Shown here: positions 48,913 through 61,414 of the stretch, in pieces | How positions within the stretch are numbered: the first letter of the stretch is position 1 | How the letters are laid out: each line of letters begins with the position of its first letter | Origin: Penicillium oxalicum | Taxonomy: Eukaryota > Ascomycota > Eurotiomycetes > Eurotiales > Aspergillaceae | NCBI RefSeq assembly: GCF_001723175.1 | Contig: NC_064655.1 | Location: 3,410,001 to 3,474,000, forward strand | Direction of reading: 5' to 3' | DNA: 64,000 bases | Position numbers and translations under genes: made by a program | Notes under the pieces: generated by a model | What the model saw: only the letters and a program-made list of their open reading frames with translations | The model's database searches: none | Told to the model about the DNA's origin: nothing

Positions 48913-49404
48913 TTACTGGGTGCCGGTAAGGATGTCGGAATCACCAGCATCCAGAATGGCCATGGTAGAGCAACGGAAAAGCTTACCGCAGGCGGTACCC
49001 AGCTCGATCTATGTCATTCTTAGTATGATCGTTCAATCGCCGCTCATCCCCTGGCCGGACTGTTTCCCGGAAATTGACTTTCAAATTCACTCACGTTGTT
49101 ACCAGAGAAGTGGTGAACAGGAGTCTTGGCCAGCATGGCGTAGTACTCAAGCTCGGACTTGCGGAGAGGGGGAGTGTTGGCGGCAATGATGACCAGCTTA
49201 GCCTTGCCGGAGCGCAAAGTCTTCATAGTAGACTGAACACCCAGGGTGACCTTGCCGGACTTCATCACCAGGGCGAGCCTGGAGTTGATCTGCAGGTGGG
49301 AAAAAAAAATAGGCTTTAGTATGACCGTCGGGAATGCAGGCACGAGGCATGGAGGATTTACTCACATTGTCGGAACCCTTCTTGGACTTCTTGTTGGGGG
49401 CCAT
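48913..49404 (-). CDS. rpl30: 60S ribosomal protein L30 (eL30)
   Basis: Large-subunit ribosomal protein of the L7Ae RNA-binding superfamily; in yeast it also represses splicing of its own transcript. Three exons on the minus strand, 49404-49366, 49289-49095 and 49008-48913, give 109 residues. [13 protein letters not shown] is the short basic first exon, followed by [57 protein letters not shown] and [20 protein letters not shown]. All are characteristic of eL30. The first intron (76 nt) sits at the same early position that allows autoregulation in yeast, but I did not test for the kink-turn. Codon use is strongly biased. Confidence 0.96.
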
Positions 49405-52139
49405 CTTTACGCTTTGAAGTAGTGAGCTTCAAAAGGATCTATTAATATGGATCGAGAGATGCGCTCCGGCCGGCGTGGGTATCGAGAAGTTACCACGACA
49501 AAGTGTACTGAGGACCATGTCAAAGAAATAGCATGCGGACGGCTATCGGCAGAGACGTTATTCCGCCCCGTGTTCGCATCGCCGCCGGGTCCAGCCCCAT
49601 TCCCAACCACGTGATGGGATACCGATCATGAGAATGCCCGTCTCGGCCCCACCGTTACTTGGATCGGCAGCTACGTACGTTATGTACCTGAGATGCCTGA
49701 GGCTGTAGGTGTGGGATTTGGTCTTCCGTCCAGGCATACTGTACTGGCTACTTACGGTGGAGCGAATGAAACCCTTCAATTTCCTGTTCTCCGGGACCGA
49801 ATGCCGTGTGCTAGCCATGTTAACTTTGTAAGTCGAGCCGCCTGAGGCAGCAGGAGAGTATCATCCAGTATCTGGCCATGTATGCTACTCATCGTTCCAT
49901 GAATATTTTCGCCGTCGTGATTCAATCCCTTCACAGTATTGATAACGCAGACCCAGTGACTGGTGCCTACATGGAGCTACCATATCCATTCGCGTGTACA
50001 TATCCATACTTAGTACCATCGCTTTACAGCAATACTACCAGCAACACACGATTGGAAACTTTGGTCTTTTTTAAACCACGGTGAAAGGTTGCATCCCGTG
50101 TATAGAGACCCTAGTTGAGCTGGCAATTACAAGAATAGACTCGATGCTCCAGCTGGGGACTTTAAAATGGGTGCTTTAATTTGGGAGGCTGTGCCTTTGA
50201 TTAAATTTCCATGGACTGCCCAGCGGGCTTACTGATGAGCCGAAACATCGAGTGTTGGATTAGGCAGCCAAGGTCTGGAGTATGTCACTGATATATCCTT
50301 TGTATCCATGCGACCTTGAAAGTGCACATGGATTGGGCCTTTGTCACATTGAATTTGGGCTCTCGATCTGGGTACTTTACTTCACCTTGATCCTTGTCAT
50401 CGATTCTATAACATGCTGTGGTCTGGTGCCTCTCCCCTTTGTCTGCCGACTGCCGAGTGACATTTAGGTTAATTACTGCATGGCTCTGTCTATCAAGGCT
50501 CACCTAGGATTTACTGTTGGTTGATCTTCAGTGGCCCCTTGTTTCAATTTTTTGTGGTTTCAGCCCGACTCCGCCCCCAGGCCTTCGATTCATGTTCCGG
50601 ATTCGTATTTTTAGAATTTCGTGGAAAGTTTCTTCGAGAGATCTGTGAAGTATTTTAACTCATGAGATAAGCTGGATAAAATTCCGTGATTAGTCAGTGG
50701 CCGGGGCACCGTTTGCAGTATCATGTGTCCAGATGGACGATAAAATGTAGTAATATACGACTTTGTGTACATGCTTCCGTACGGACACAGGCAACGAAGC
50801 CCTTTCATGCAGATCGGAGGCTTGTTTGATGTTTACCCGGTTACCCCAGTAAGGAGGATCGTGCAGCTTGCAGCAAATAGGACAGTCGTGCCGGTGACTG
50901 TCCTCAAGACATAAGACATGCACGAGTCAAAATATGTCCACACTGTCGACATGGGCACTCGCCTTCCGCACCCAGCTGGCCCTCATTCCGTTTTTTCACT
51001 GGCCGTCTTCTCACGGTCGCATGTGCAGACTTATCTGTCCAGCGCAGCCATGGAGCCAGTCGCTTTCAGGTCTTCCGAGGGCCTACGCTGGCGATGGGAG
51101 GCCATCGTCTCCAAGCCAACAGCCTGATATCGGCAACGTGACCAGCAACAGCAGCCGGTTCCGATCCTCCGCCCCTCCTGGAGTCCCTCGTTGCCTTGGA
51201 TCCATTCACACCTGCCCATCGTGACCCGCTCAGTCTCCCTCCAGTCCTGCTCCTGTCTCAAGGTACCAACTTAAAACCGACCGACTTGCGGTAGCTTGAC
51301 CCACTCTCCAATTTTTTTTGACCGCTTCCCCCTCACAGGCCTAAATTTGTATAGTACAGTAACTTTAGTACCACATCTTACACAATACAGCTTGGATGAT
51401 CACGACGCATGTGTGTTTTACTCTTACGTCCATGTCGGATGCAAACAGTCCAAACGGTCCCTGCTGTCACTCCATCTTGGTGATGCAGCCGCCACATCTG
51501 AACCTGAACCGTCCCCGGTCACCTAATGTAGTTTTGAACTCGAAGAACCGTGAACCCTTGAGAAGTGAGTCAGCGGAGATCCATGATCTGTGTCTTCAGA
51601 TCCTCTCGGGCCAATTTTCCAGCTGATCACGGTTTAGTCTACCAGACCAATCTGAATCGGATAATACATAAGTTGGCCGGGGGTGCTCTCACAGGTACCG
51701 ACTGAGCCTCCAACTGAGAGCAGCGGCAGGCTCGCAGCGGTCGCACCACAACACGTAATAAACAGTGGCAGTATCATGAGACATTGCCCCGTAATCGATG
51801 TTACATGATCAAGACGAAACGCAATCTCCAGTAAACCAGAAACAGCTTAGTGGCTCTTGGCATGAGAGTGTGGGAAATAATAGAAGGGTACGGGCGTTGG
51901 GTAGTGTTGGTGGTGATACCGATCTCCAGGAGGACTGTAAACTCCGGAGAGGGAAAGGACAAACCACAACACCGGTGAGCCACTTCTTCGTCCTCTTCAG
52001 ATCATCTCTCTCTCGCCGTGGTCCACCCCCCACTCTTTCGATCTTCAGAGTGCAACGATTGAAACCATCTCCTCGGTTTTCTTTGTCTACACTCAAACAA
52101 TTGGCGCATCAGGTTCCTCTCCACTCGGGACCCTGTGCG
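49405..52139. other. intergenic region
   Basis: 2.7 kb between the divergent rpl30 and coiled-coil genes. Nothing coding is supported. The last 150 bp is C/T-rich and contiguous in frame with the downstream gene, but without an ATG in that frame. Confidence 0.5.
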
Positions 52140-54145
52140 ATGTCAGCAGCGACTCGCAAGTCTGGTGGTGCCGGTAGCCCCAGCAAATCATCGACCGCAG
52201 ATCCGCCTTCGACCAACGGAACCGCCACTCGAGGTCATGCCCGCTCGCCCAGTGCAGCAAACACCACCGGTCTCAGTCGCTCTCCTTCTCTCCGGAGCTC
52301 TACACCTGTCTCTGCGCGCGCTGCCGCCCGAAAGCCTGGTCGATCCAACTTGAGCATGTCCAACGTCCCGCGGGTCAGTAACGACCCCTCCGAGGAGGAA
52401 GCCCGCGCCCAGAATGCTGCTCTCATCGAGGAGCTGCGGGCACAACTGCAGAAGGCCGAGGTGGCCTCGGAGCAATACCTGAAACAGCTCGGAGTCCTGC
52501 AGATGCGACTCGACGAGGCTGTGAGCGAGCAAGGGAAGTTGGAGGACCAAGCCCACGAAAAGGATACCCGACTCGAGACTCTCAACGGTGAGATTCGGGA
52601 CCAGGCTCGCCGGATACGGGACCTTGAGCAGCAGCATGAACTGGAGCGCAATGCGTTGCTCCAGGAGAAAGAGCAACAAGCCAGTCGAGAAGAGGAGTTG
52701 CAGGCGACCATTCAGCGACTGAAAGATTCGGTGGCGCAGAAGAGTATGCCCGTCAACGCGGAGGGGGATCGACAAATTTCGAGATCTTGTATGGCATGCC
52801 TTTCTTTGTCCTCCAAACCCTGCTTCCCTGATATCCGTTATCGCTAACTTTTTTTTCTCTCTCTTTCTCAATCCCAGCAAGCTTCCGAAACCGATCCTCG
52901 CCCGATGTCGATGGCCAGTTCGCTCCGTCATCTCATATCGAGCGCAGCCCCTCCCGGAACAATTCCAATCTGCTGCTCCAAAAAGACAAGCTTATCGAGT
53001 CGCTTCGTCTCGAGCTGGCTGAATCGCAGATTAAACTGGTGGAGATGGAGAATGCAGGCGGGGGTCGCCAGCGCGAGCTAGAGAAAGAGCTCTTGGAGGC
53101 TCGCATGGCCAATGCCCGTCTGATGGAAGACAACGAAAGCTACCAACTTTTGCTGAGTGAAAAGACTCTGACGGGAGATTTCACCAAGGGTGATTTTATG
53201 CAACACATTCATCCCGACAAGTCGTCAGGTGGAGGCCTGGGATCCCTGGCCGATGAACTGGAATCCGTCGACGAGACTCCCGAAAACGAGCCGACCAGCA
53301 AATTAGAAGCCGAGGTCAAAGCCTTGAGGGATCAGAACAAGGCGTTGACTCTCTACATTGAGCGCATTATCAGTCGTGTGCTGCAGCATGATGGCTTTGA
53401 GCATGTTTTGGATCGAAACGAGGAGGACTCTGGCTCCAAAGCCTCAAAGCTGGATGAGAAGGAGTTGCCCCCAACGCCACCCGAGAAGGACGATGCACCC
53501 TCGCAATCTCTCTATCAGCGTGCCAAATCTGCTGTTGCCGGGCCTCCTCGCTCCCAGCCCCGATCGCGCCCTAGCAGCATGATGCCGCCGCCATCCTTAC
53601 CATCCACCAGTGCGAATGAGAATCCCGATACGGCCCCGAGCATCCCGATCCGCGCCCAATCCGTCCGCGCAAGCCACCGTCGAACTCGTTCGGAGCAAGT
53701 TGATCCGAACGCGGCCTCGGTTGTTGGGCAAATGTATCGGGGTCGGAACTCTGGGGGGCCATTGAGTCCTACGGCTGTAGGCCCTGGCTCGCGGCAGAGC
53801 ATGTTTTCCAGTGCGGCCAGTTACATCTCCAGCCGAGCGCCCTCGATGTCCAGCCAGCCCGACCGGGGGGGCCGCAGCAGCTCCCCGAGCATCCTCAGTG
53901 ACATTCATGGCGACAATAACTCCACCGGTGCGACATCAAGCCCGCCCCGTTCAAACAGCGGTATGACCAACTACACCGGCGCTGTGATGACGCAAAACAA
54001 GCTGCGCCCTCTGCGCTTGGTCAGCGATGCTGCACGACTAGAAGAAGAAGAGGCAGCCCGCAAAAAGGCCAATCGCGCGAGCTGGATTCCGGGATGGTTC
54101 AATCGCCCTACCAGCGGAGATGAGCAAGCGCAGTCTCCCTCCTAG
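52140..54145 (+). CDS. coiled-coil protein of unknown function
   Basis: Two exons, 52140-52788 and 52878-54145, give 638 residues. The N terminus is Ser/Thr/Pro-rich and basic (about 1-85). Residues about 88-200 are a long coiled coil (EEARAQNAALIEELRAQLQK, VLQMRLDEAVSEQGKLEDQA, RRIRDLEQQHELERNALLQE). A second coil covers about 240-300 and a third lies at SKLEAEVKALRDQNKALTLY followed by IERIISRVL. The C-terminal 250 residues are Ser/Pro/Arg-rich and end NRASWIPGWFNRP, a Trp-containing motif that may be a docking site. An in-frame open stretch runs upstream to 51798 but lacks ATG. I do not recognise a characterised orthologue; a cytoskeletal or trafficking scaffold is only a guess. Confidence 0.85.
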
Positions 54146-54868
54146 TGATGGTCTGCCTCTTTCTTTGATTATGGAACGCCTTTGTACATGTCGGATTTCA
54201 TCCGCCTCGTGAACGTCTTCGGGATTTGGATGATTCGATGGGATTTTGAAACTACTATATGTTTATTATTGTTTTCCCATACCCCCCCACCTTTTTTTTT
54301 GTTCTTTGTGCTGTACATAATGCCTTATGTCCTGAAATGCATCGATTGGTTCGCCTCGGATGAGACTCACGAGTCAGAACTTAGAATCTCATCTTTGTAC
54401 GCCATCCTGCTGGAGTAGAATGGATAGAATGCGGATGGTTTGTATGTTGAAGCTGAATCCAGGGCGGGAATCGGGTGGGTGCCCGGTGCCCGTCGGGCTA
54501 CTGATATACATCCTAAGAGTTCAGTGTCGATGTTGATATTAAGATACTTGCCATGTACCACCTGCAGCATTCTCTAGAATCCTGGCAAGTGTCTGTAAAC
54601 AGTTTTGAGCTAAGAGAAGAATTTACCTGGATAATGTATATGTCAATTGTCCATTGGGTTGGTCTGTAAACGAGCAATCTTCGGTCATCCTTGACAACAT
54701 CAGCTGCAATGCCATCGCCATCTCACATGGTAGGGCTCCTCCGGAAAAACATTAGTGCGATATCCATCCGCGGACTGGTGCCAGGTCGCATCAACAGGCC
54801 TCAAGGAGCTGTCTTCGCAATTACACAACTTACAAAAAGTGCAGCGGTTACTTTTTTTCCCTTCCACA
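54146..54868. other. intergenic region
   Basis: 720 bp of 3' UTR of the coiled-coil gene and promoter of the COPI zeta gene. No extra feature seen. Confidence 0.5.
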
Positions 54869-55587
54869 ATGCCAGGCCCTCTGTCTTTATTCTCCGTGAA
54901 TGCGGTCCTCATCATGTCGGCAGATGATGGATCTCGCATCTTCGCCAAATACTACTCCGCTCCACACCCGCCGACAGGGACAGCACCTACTTCAACTGGC
55001 TACCCTGGTGCCAATCCATACCCCACTGTGAAAGAGCAGCGGGCGTTCGAAAAGGGGTTGCTTGAGAAGACGAACAAGTCCACCAGCGATGTCATTCTGT
55101 ATGACAACAGGATCGTGGTGTTCAAGATGGAGAGCGATGTGATGATCTACGTCGTGGGAAGTGCCGATGAGAACGAAGTGCTGCTGTACAATGTGGTCTT
55201 GTCCTTGCGGGATGCTCTTGGAATACTCTTTAAGTATGTCTTGCCATCAACCTTTCAATCTTCCGGGTTTTGGTAGAAAATTGGAGAGCCTGCCGCGCCA
55301 GCGAAACCTGGGCGACAATCAGAGCTAACGGTGGATTTTCCAACAGGGGTGCTACCGACAAGCGTACCATTGTCGAGAACTATGACCTTGTCGCCCTCGC
55401 TATTGACGAAACCATTGATGACGGTATTATCCTTGAGACCGACCCCGTCATGATCGCCTCTCGTGTCAGTCGCGCACCCGCCGCCGATGCGCCAAACATG
55501 AAGAACATCGACCTCTCCGAACAAGGCCTCATGAACGCTTGGGAGTTTGGCAAGCGGCGTTTGGCTGAGGGTCTGCGACACATGTAG
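54869..55587 (+). CDS. ret3: coatomer (COPI) zeta subunit
   Basis: Zeta subunit of the COPI F-subcomplex, a small longin-fold protein pairing with gamma-COP in Golgi-to-ER vesicle coats. Two exons, 54869-55233 and 55347-55587, give 201 residues. MPGPLSLFSVNAVLIMSADD and GSRIFAKYYSAP form the first strands. A filamentous-fungal insert rich in Pro/Thr follows (PTGTAPTSTGYPGANPYPT), then KEQRAFEKGLLEKT, ILYDNRIVVFKMESDVMIYV, NEVLLYNVVLSLRDALGILF and GATDKRTIVENYDLVALAID. The end EQGLMNAWEFGKRRLAEGLR is the helix seen in fungal zeta-COP. An in-frame open stretch continues upstream to 54755, but the chosen Met matches the family start. Confidence 0.94.
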
Positions 55588-56244
55588 AGATAGATCAGCG
55601 ACTCGCATGTTCATGCTTTTTTCTCTTTCACTTTCTTTTGTTCTTGCTTGACGCCGGGCCCCAGGTCGTATACTCCCCCTTCCTCTGTTTCATGGCTAGC
55701 GAGAAGCCTCCGCCGCAAGGACTCACAGCTCCCTTTTTTGCATTGTTTCCTCCTTCTTTTTCTCATTTTCTCGACCATTTTCCAAGCTCTCTTCCTGGCT
55801 GGCCCTGGCGCGAAATGGCTCCCTATTAATTGGTCTCAAGTGATTCCCATTCCATTTCTTTTTGGACATTATCATAGATCTGTTGTGCTCCATTCTTGTT
55901 GATCTCTCCTTCAAAAATTCCTGTCGCGAAGTGGGGGGTAAATATCACTTCATGGCCGGCACGGCAACACCGTTCGGTTGAACGACAAAGCACATCAAAA
56001 GTACACTCGGATGGGGAATGGAACCAGCTACACATCCATAAGAGACCCACAGCTTCAGGCTATTTGATCATGACGACTTTATCCACCATAGTCTGCTCGG
56101 GAGGTGGGCGACGTAGTATGTAATCGCGTGCGACATCCCCGATGACCCGACCCAAATGAGAGCCCGACTCCGATCGGATTGTTGCCCCGCATACGTCACG
56201 CTCGAAAATTCCTTCCCTTTCAACACCTCGAGCTGTACCCAAGA
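55588..56244. other. intergenic region
   Basis: 650 bp between the COPI zeta gene and the Rqc2 gene, T-rich at first. Small open frames on both strands have no support. Confidence 0.5.
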
Positions 56245-59200
56245 TGAAGCAGAGATTCTCGTCGCTAGATGTCAAGGTATACGCAGCTTCACGAGTTCTC
56301 CGAGTCCACGATGAAAGCTATTGACACGTTGTTCAGGTCATTGTCCAGGAGCTGGCCGCGGAGCTCGTCAATCTCCGCGTGTCCAATATCTACGACCTCT
56401 CCTCGGTACGTTGAACTCTGCATAAGCATGCTACTGTGCGATGACCACTGGATCGTCGACCCCAAGAAAATGGTTGTCGCTGATACTTTGAAATAGCGCA
56501 TTTTCCTCTTCAAGCTCTCCAAGCCCGATCACCGGCGCCAATTGATCGTCGACTCGGGCTTTCGCACCCACGTTACTCACTACTCCCGCACCGCCGCCTC
56601 CGCTCCCTCGCCCTTTGTGACTCGCCTGCGCAAGTATCTCAAGTCGCGCCGGGTGACAAGTATCACACAGATCGGAACGGACCGTGTCATTGATATCTCC
56701 TTTAGCGATGGCACATACCATCTTTTCCTTGAATTCTTCGCTGGCGGCAACATTATCCTCACGGACCGCGACCACACCATCATCGCATTGTTCCGTCAAG
56801 TCTCAGCGGCAGAGGGCGAAGAGGCCAAGCTGGGGTTGACCTACACGACCACGAACAAGCAGAACTATGAGGGTGTGCCAGAGATCACCGATGACCGAGT
56901 CAAGCAGACGATTGAAAAAGCCCAAGCATCATTCGCCAAGGAAGACGGCGCTGCAAAGAAGACAAAGAAGAAGAACACGGATGTGTTGAGAAAAGCGTTC
57001 TCCCAGGGCTTCCCTGAATACCCGCCTTTACTTCTAGACCACGCCTTTGCAGTGAAGGGGTACGATCCAGCCACGCCGCTGGACGAGGTTCTGGCAGATC
57101 CAGGTGCCCTTCAGAAAGCGAAAGAAGTGCTCGAAGAAGCTCAACGAGTCTCTCGGAGTTTCGATACGGGCGAGAGTCACCGTGGCTATATTGTTGCAAA
57201 GGAGGACAAACGGGCCTCTGCCGAGGGTGAGAATGCATCTCAGGCCGCGGGGCTTTTGTACGAGGATTTCCACCCGTTCCGACCTCGACAGTTTGAAGGG
57301 AAACCCGGAATTACGATCCTGGAATTCGACAAATTCAACGCCACCGTGGACGAGTATTTCTCATCTCTGGAATCGCAGCGTCTGGAGTCCAAGCTCACCG
57401 AGAAAGAAGAGGCGGCTAGGCGCAAACTGGAATCCGTTCGGGAAGAGCACCGGAAACGCATTGACGCACTCAAGACCGCACAAGAGCTCCACGTCCGAAA
57501 GGCCAATGCGATTCAAGATAACATGTACCGAGTCCAGGAAGCGATGGATGCAGTGAACGGTCTTGTTGCACAGGGAATGGACTGGGGTGAGATCGCACGG
57601 CTGATTGAGATGGAACAGGGTCGAGGAAATCCCGTGGCACAAGTGATCAAGCTTCCTCTGAAGCTCTACGAGAACACCATCACCCTGCTACTAGCTGAGG
57701 CTGGTGACGAGGATGAGGACGAGGATGAAGAGGAACTCGCCTCCAGTGATGAATCTGAGTCCGACTCGGAGAGCGAGGCGCGGGACGAGCAGCGCCGTGC
57801 CGATGCTTCGTCGAAACTCCTGACCATCGATATTGACCTGGGACTGTCGCCGTGGGCAAATGCTTCACAGTATTTCGATCAGAAGAAGCAAGCCTCTGAG
57901 AAGCAGCAACGCACGGCTCAATCGTCGACGAAAGCGTTGAAGAGCCATGAGAAGAAGGTGACTGCGGATCTCAAGAAGAGTTTAAAGCAGGAGAAGCAAG
58001 TCTTGCGTCAGGCTCGCGAACCGTTTTGGTTTGAGAAATTTGTCTTTTTTATCTCCTCCGAAGGTTACTTGGTCATCGGGTACGTTCTCTGTTTGATGCT
58101 CTAGGACACAAGCACGAGTTTGGTGCTCGAAAGGATTTCTATTTCTGACATTTATTGCTAGCGCCCGAGATGCGATGCAGAGCGAGCTACTCTATCGCCG
58201 CTACCTGCTCAAAGGTGACATCTTCATCCATGCCGACCTTGACGGCGCACTTCCCTTTGTGGTGAAAAATCGCCCTGGAAAGTCTGATACTCCCATCTCT
58301 CCCAGTACGCTTTCTCAAGCCGGAAACATGTGTGTCGCGTCATCGACCGCATGGGAGTCCAAGGCTGTCATGTCCGCATGGTGGGTGCATGCCAACCAAG
58401 TCACCAAGACTTCACAGGCGGGAGGTGGGCTGCTCCCTACGGGCCAATTTGAGGTCAAGGGAGAGAAGAATTTCCTTGCTCCATCGCAATTGGTGTTGGG
58501 CTTTGCCGTCTTGTGGCAAATCAGTCCGGAGAGTGTGAAAAACCACAAGCAGCTATTCGACACGGATGACGAAGTGACTGCAGGTCTATTGACAGAGAAC
58601 AACGACACGCTTGAGCCGAAGCGGGAGCCCACCGAATTGCCTGAGCAAAAGACCGACGAGAACATCGCGACAGAGCAGGTTGACCCACCTCAACACGGCG
58701 ATGATTTGTCTGCCAATGAAGAGGCGGGTGGGCACGAAGAGGACGATCAAACTCCAGCGCGCAACCCTCTCCAAACCGGAGACTCTGAAATCCGTGCTGA
58801 CGCCGGTCCACAGTCGCCTGATACCGATGCCGAGTCTGAATCTGAATCTGAATCAGAGGACCCAGAGGAGATGGTCGAGAATGCCGAGCAAGATGCGGAA
58901 TCCGTCCAACCCGATACGGCCGAGAAAGGTGCCTCAGAGCTGACGACAGCGACAGCCGAGCAAAACTCGTCACCTGACGAGCGAAAACAACTCAATGCTC
59001 GTGAACGCCGTAACTTGCGCCAAGGAAAGCCCGTTGAACGTCTGGCGAGCGAGGAGCCCAACGCACCGCGAATCCCACCCACCCGCGGCAAGAGAGCCAA
59101 GGAGAAGCGAGCGGCCGCCAAGTATGCCCACCAAGACGACGAGGAGCGGGAACTCGCCCTCCGCCTCCTCGGTGCCAACAAGGGCAAAGTGGCCAAGGCT

Positions 59201-59818
59201 GCCCAGGCTGCGGAAGCAAAGGAGCAGCGTGAACGTGAAGCCGAAGCGCACAAAGCTCGTCGTCGTGCGCAGCATGAACGTGCCGCAGAAGCCGAGCGCA
59301 AGCGTCAGGCCGCCTTTGAAGAAGGTGGTGACGATTACAACGAAGAAGTTGCCGCGGCCGAGGCTGCAGCACTTCGCTGGCTCCCTGCGCTGGTGGGTAA
59401 CCCATCCCCCGACGATGAGATCTTGGCTGCGATTCCCGTGTGCGCGCCATGGGCCTCCTTGGGACGGTACAAGTACAAGGTCAAGCTCCAACCCGGTACT
59501 GTGAAGAAGGGCAAAGCAGTGAAGGAGATTGTGGGGCGGTGGGTGTCGGAGACCACCGTTGGTAAAGTGAAGAAGGAGTACGCCGAGGACCTGGGAATCT
59601 CGCGGGTGGATGCGGAAAGGATGAGAGAACGGGAGGGAGAGTTGATCAAGGGCTGGAAGGACACCGAAATCATCAACACCATGACGGTGGGCAAGGTTCG
59701 AATCATGACAGCCGGCAGCACCAGTGGAGGCGGCGGTGATAAAGGGAAGAGTGGTGGGAAAGGTGGAAAGGGCGGAGGTGGCGGCGGACGAGGAGGCAGA
59801 GGAGGGAAGAGAAAGTAG
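56245..59818 (+). CDS. rqc2: ribosome quality control factor Rqc2 (Tae2/NEMF, NFACT family)
   Basis: Binds stalled 60S-peptidyl-tRNA complexes, recruits Ltn1 and, in yeast, directs CAT-tail addition. Four exons, 56245-56277, 56338-56406, 56497-58079 and 58162-59818, give 1113 residues. NFACT-N: MKQRFSSLDVKVIVQELAAE, VNLRVSNIYDLSSRIFLFKL, FRTHVTHYSRTAASAPSPFV, LRKYLKSRRV and FAGGNIILTDRDHTIIALFR. The middle is a long coiled coil (about 330-410) and an acidic DEDEDEDEEELASSDE stretch. NFACT-R: EPFWFEKFVFFISSEGYLVI, GARDAMQSELLYRRYL, DIFIHADLDGA and AWWVHANQVTKTS. It ends with an acidic/Lys-rich region, the NFACT-C segment ILAAIPVCAPWASLGRYKYK, and a Gly/Lys tail (GGKGGKGGGGGGRGG). The first two exons are only 33 and 69 nt, but both are needed for the conserved N terminus. 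Confidence 0.94.
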
Positions 59819-61414
59819 CTGCACGGGATGGAGTGATCTGATCATCGCAGTAATCCAGCACCGACTACTGCCATGGGTCATCCAGTGCACACGATTGGCA
59901 GTGTACAGTTGTATGTTCATTTACTCCCTTATGGTATAGATGAGTAAACCTGTTAATAATGTTTTTTTGGGTGACTTCACATGCAAGTTTATCTAGTCTT
60001 TCGACTTTGCACTGCGTCGTCCTTTCGACAATCCTCCTGGACGGTGATATGAGGAGGATTCCGAGGTTGCTGATTTCGGATCCAAAAAAAACCAGCACAC
60101 ATGTTTGCACCTTCCAGTAAGAGTCCTTCTCGTACCAAGCTCTTCCATCTATCCAGGTTACCCTAGTACAGAGTAGGGAGTGCAGGTACAGGTTCGACCT
60201 GCCACAGAGGGTTGCCCTCTATTACCTCCTAGTGTGATCCTTCCTCCATCCAGTCAAGGTCGACTTGACACCGCACGTGCTCCTTTCCGAACGGGACCAC
60301 CTTAGTCTCCTGTCATGTCTGTATTTGAATTAGAGGGCTTTGAATCTTCCAGTCACCAAAGCATGACTCTCGAGCTGCCCCGTCGGTATGCATGATGAGG
60401 TGGATGGCGGTGCTGATGGGGTTGATCCGTGCCGATCAGGATCACCCATAGGGCTGAGACCGGGGACCCTGGACCAGGCGGGTAAGCACGTGGGAGGTGA
60501 GTTGTGTCAGTGCGAGTCTTTCCTCTTGCAACCATCGGCCAAGCAGCGCAACTGTCCAGAGAATTGAGAGTATGAATCAAATTGAATTATTTGCTGCATT
60601 CTGCTACACACAAGGTCTGGTCGATCAATTGCTCCATTTTTACATCGTATTGATCTGGATACAGGTATGCGAACATGTAATTAACTTCACCCAAATCATA
60701 GGGCGTGCTTTCAGGCATCCATCTGATATGTAGTCCTTTGCATATGTAATCATAATGCCCTCTTCGCCCTCAAGCCGGTGGAATCATCAACTGTTTCACT
60801 GCGGTACTCGCAACTCGCAAGTCTCATGTGAAGGCTCTTGGAGCTTGCGGCTCGACTGACTCACTCGACGTCATCCCGCCGCCCCGCAGTTGACCGCCGG
60901 CGGTTATCGTGCGCGCTTTTTTTTTTTTTTTCCACGTCCAACGATAAGCACAACACGTGAAGAGGATACCATCGGCGGCCATCATCACACCCCGTCCATC
61001 AGCTCTCCGACGGTCTGCACAATTGATCGCGCGAGGGATCGGCCTTTTGATACCCAACCTAGCGCCTGACCATTCTTGCTCTCTTTCGCGCTCTCTCAAT
61101 CTCGCACAGAAACCTCTCACCAGCAGCAACCCTCCACAGTTTCTACCTAACGCCGTCCATTCGTCCCGGTCCACACCGTCGTGACTTGGGCCTTTGCCCG
61201 TGCCTTGAGCTAACCCCTCCTTCGCCCATCACTTTTTGCAACGGTCATCTGTTCTGCGTCATTGATACGTGGGTGATCTGATCTATAGATATCTCGTTCC
61301 ACCCCTTGATACCCTAAGACGGCCGTCATATTGCTGTGCCCTCGACTTTTCGCGGGCACTGGTCAGCGCCGACTTGGTCGCGTCTTTACTCGCAACATTT
61401 ACACCTCCAGCAAG
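59819..61414. other. intergenic region and AUG-free leader of sua5
   Basis: 1.6 kb. The left part is 3' UTR-like. A 17-base T-run lies near 60915. From about 60832 to the ATG at 61415 the plus strand has no ATG at all, and from 61310 it is open in the sua5 frame. This looks like a leader selected against upstream AUGs. A GGTTCGACC at about 60191 resembles a T-loop, but no tRNA folds around it. Confidence 0.55.

Noticed and set aside
60180..60215. T-loop-like GGTTCGACC suggesting a tRNA
   Set aside because: The five bases on either side do not pair, and no acceptor or anticodon stem can be drawn around it.
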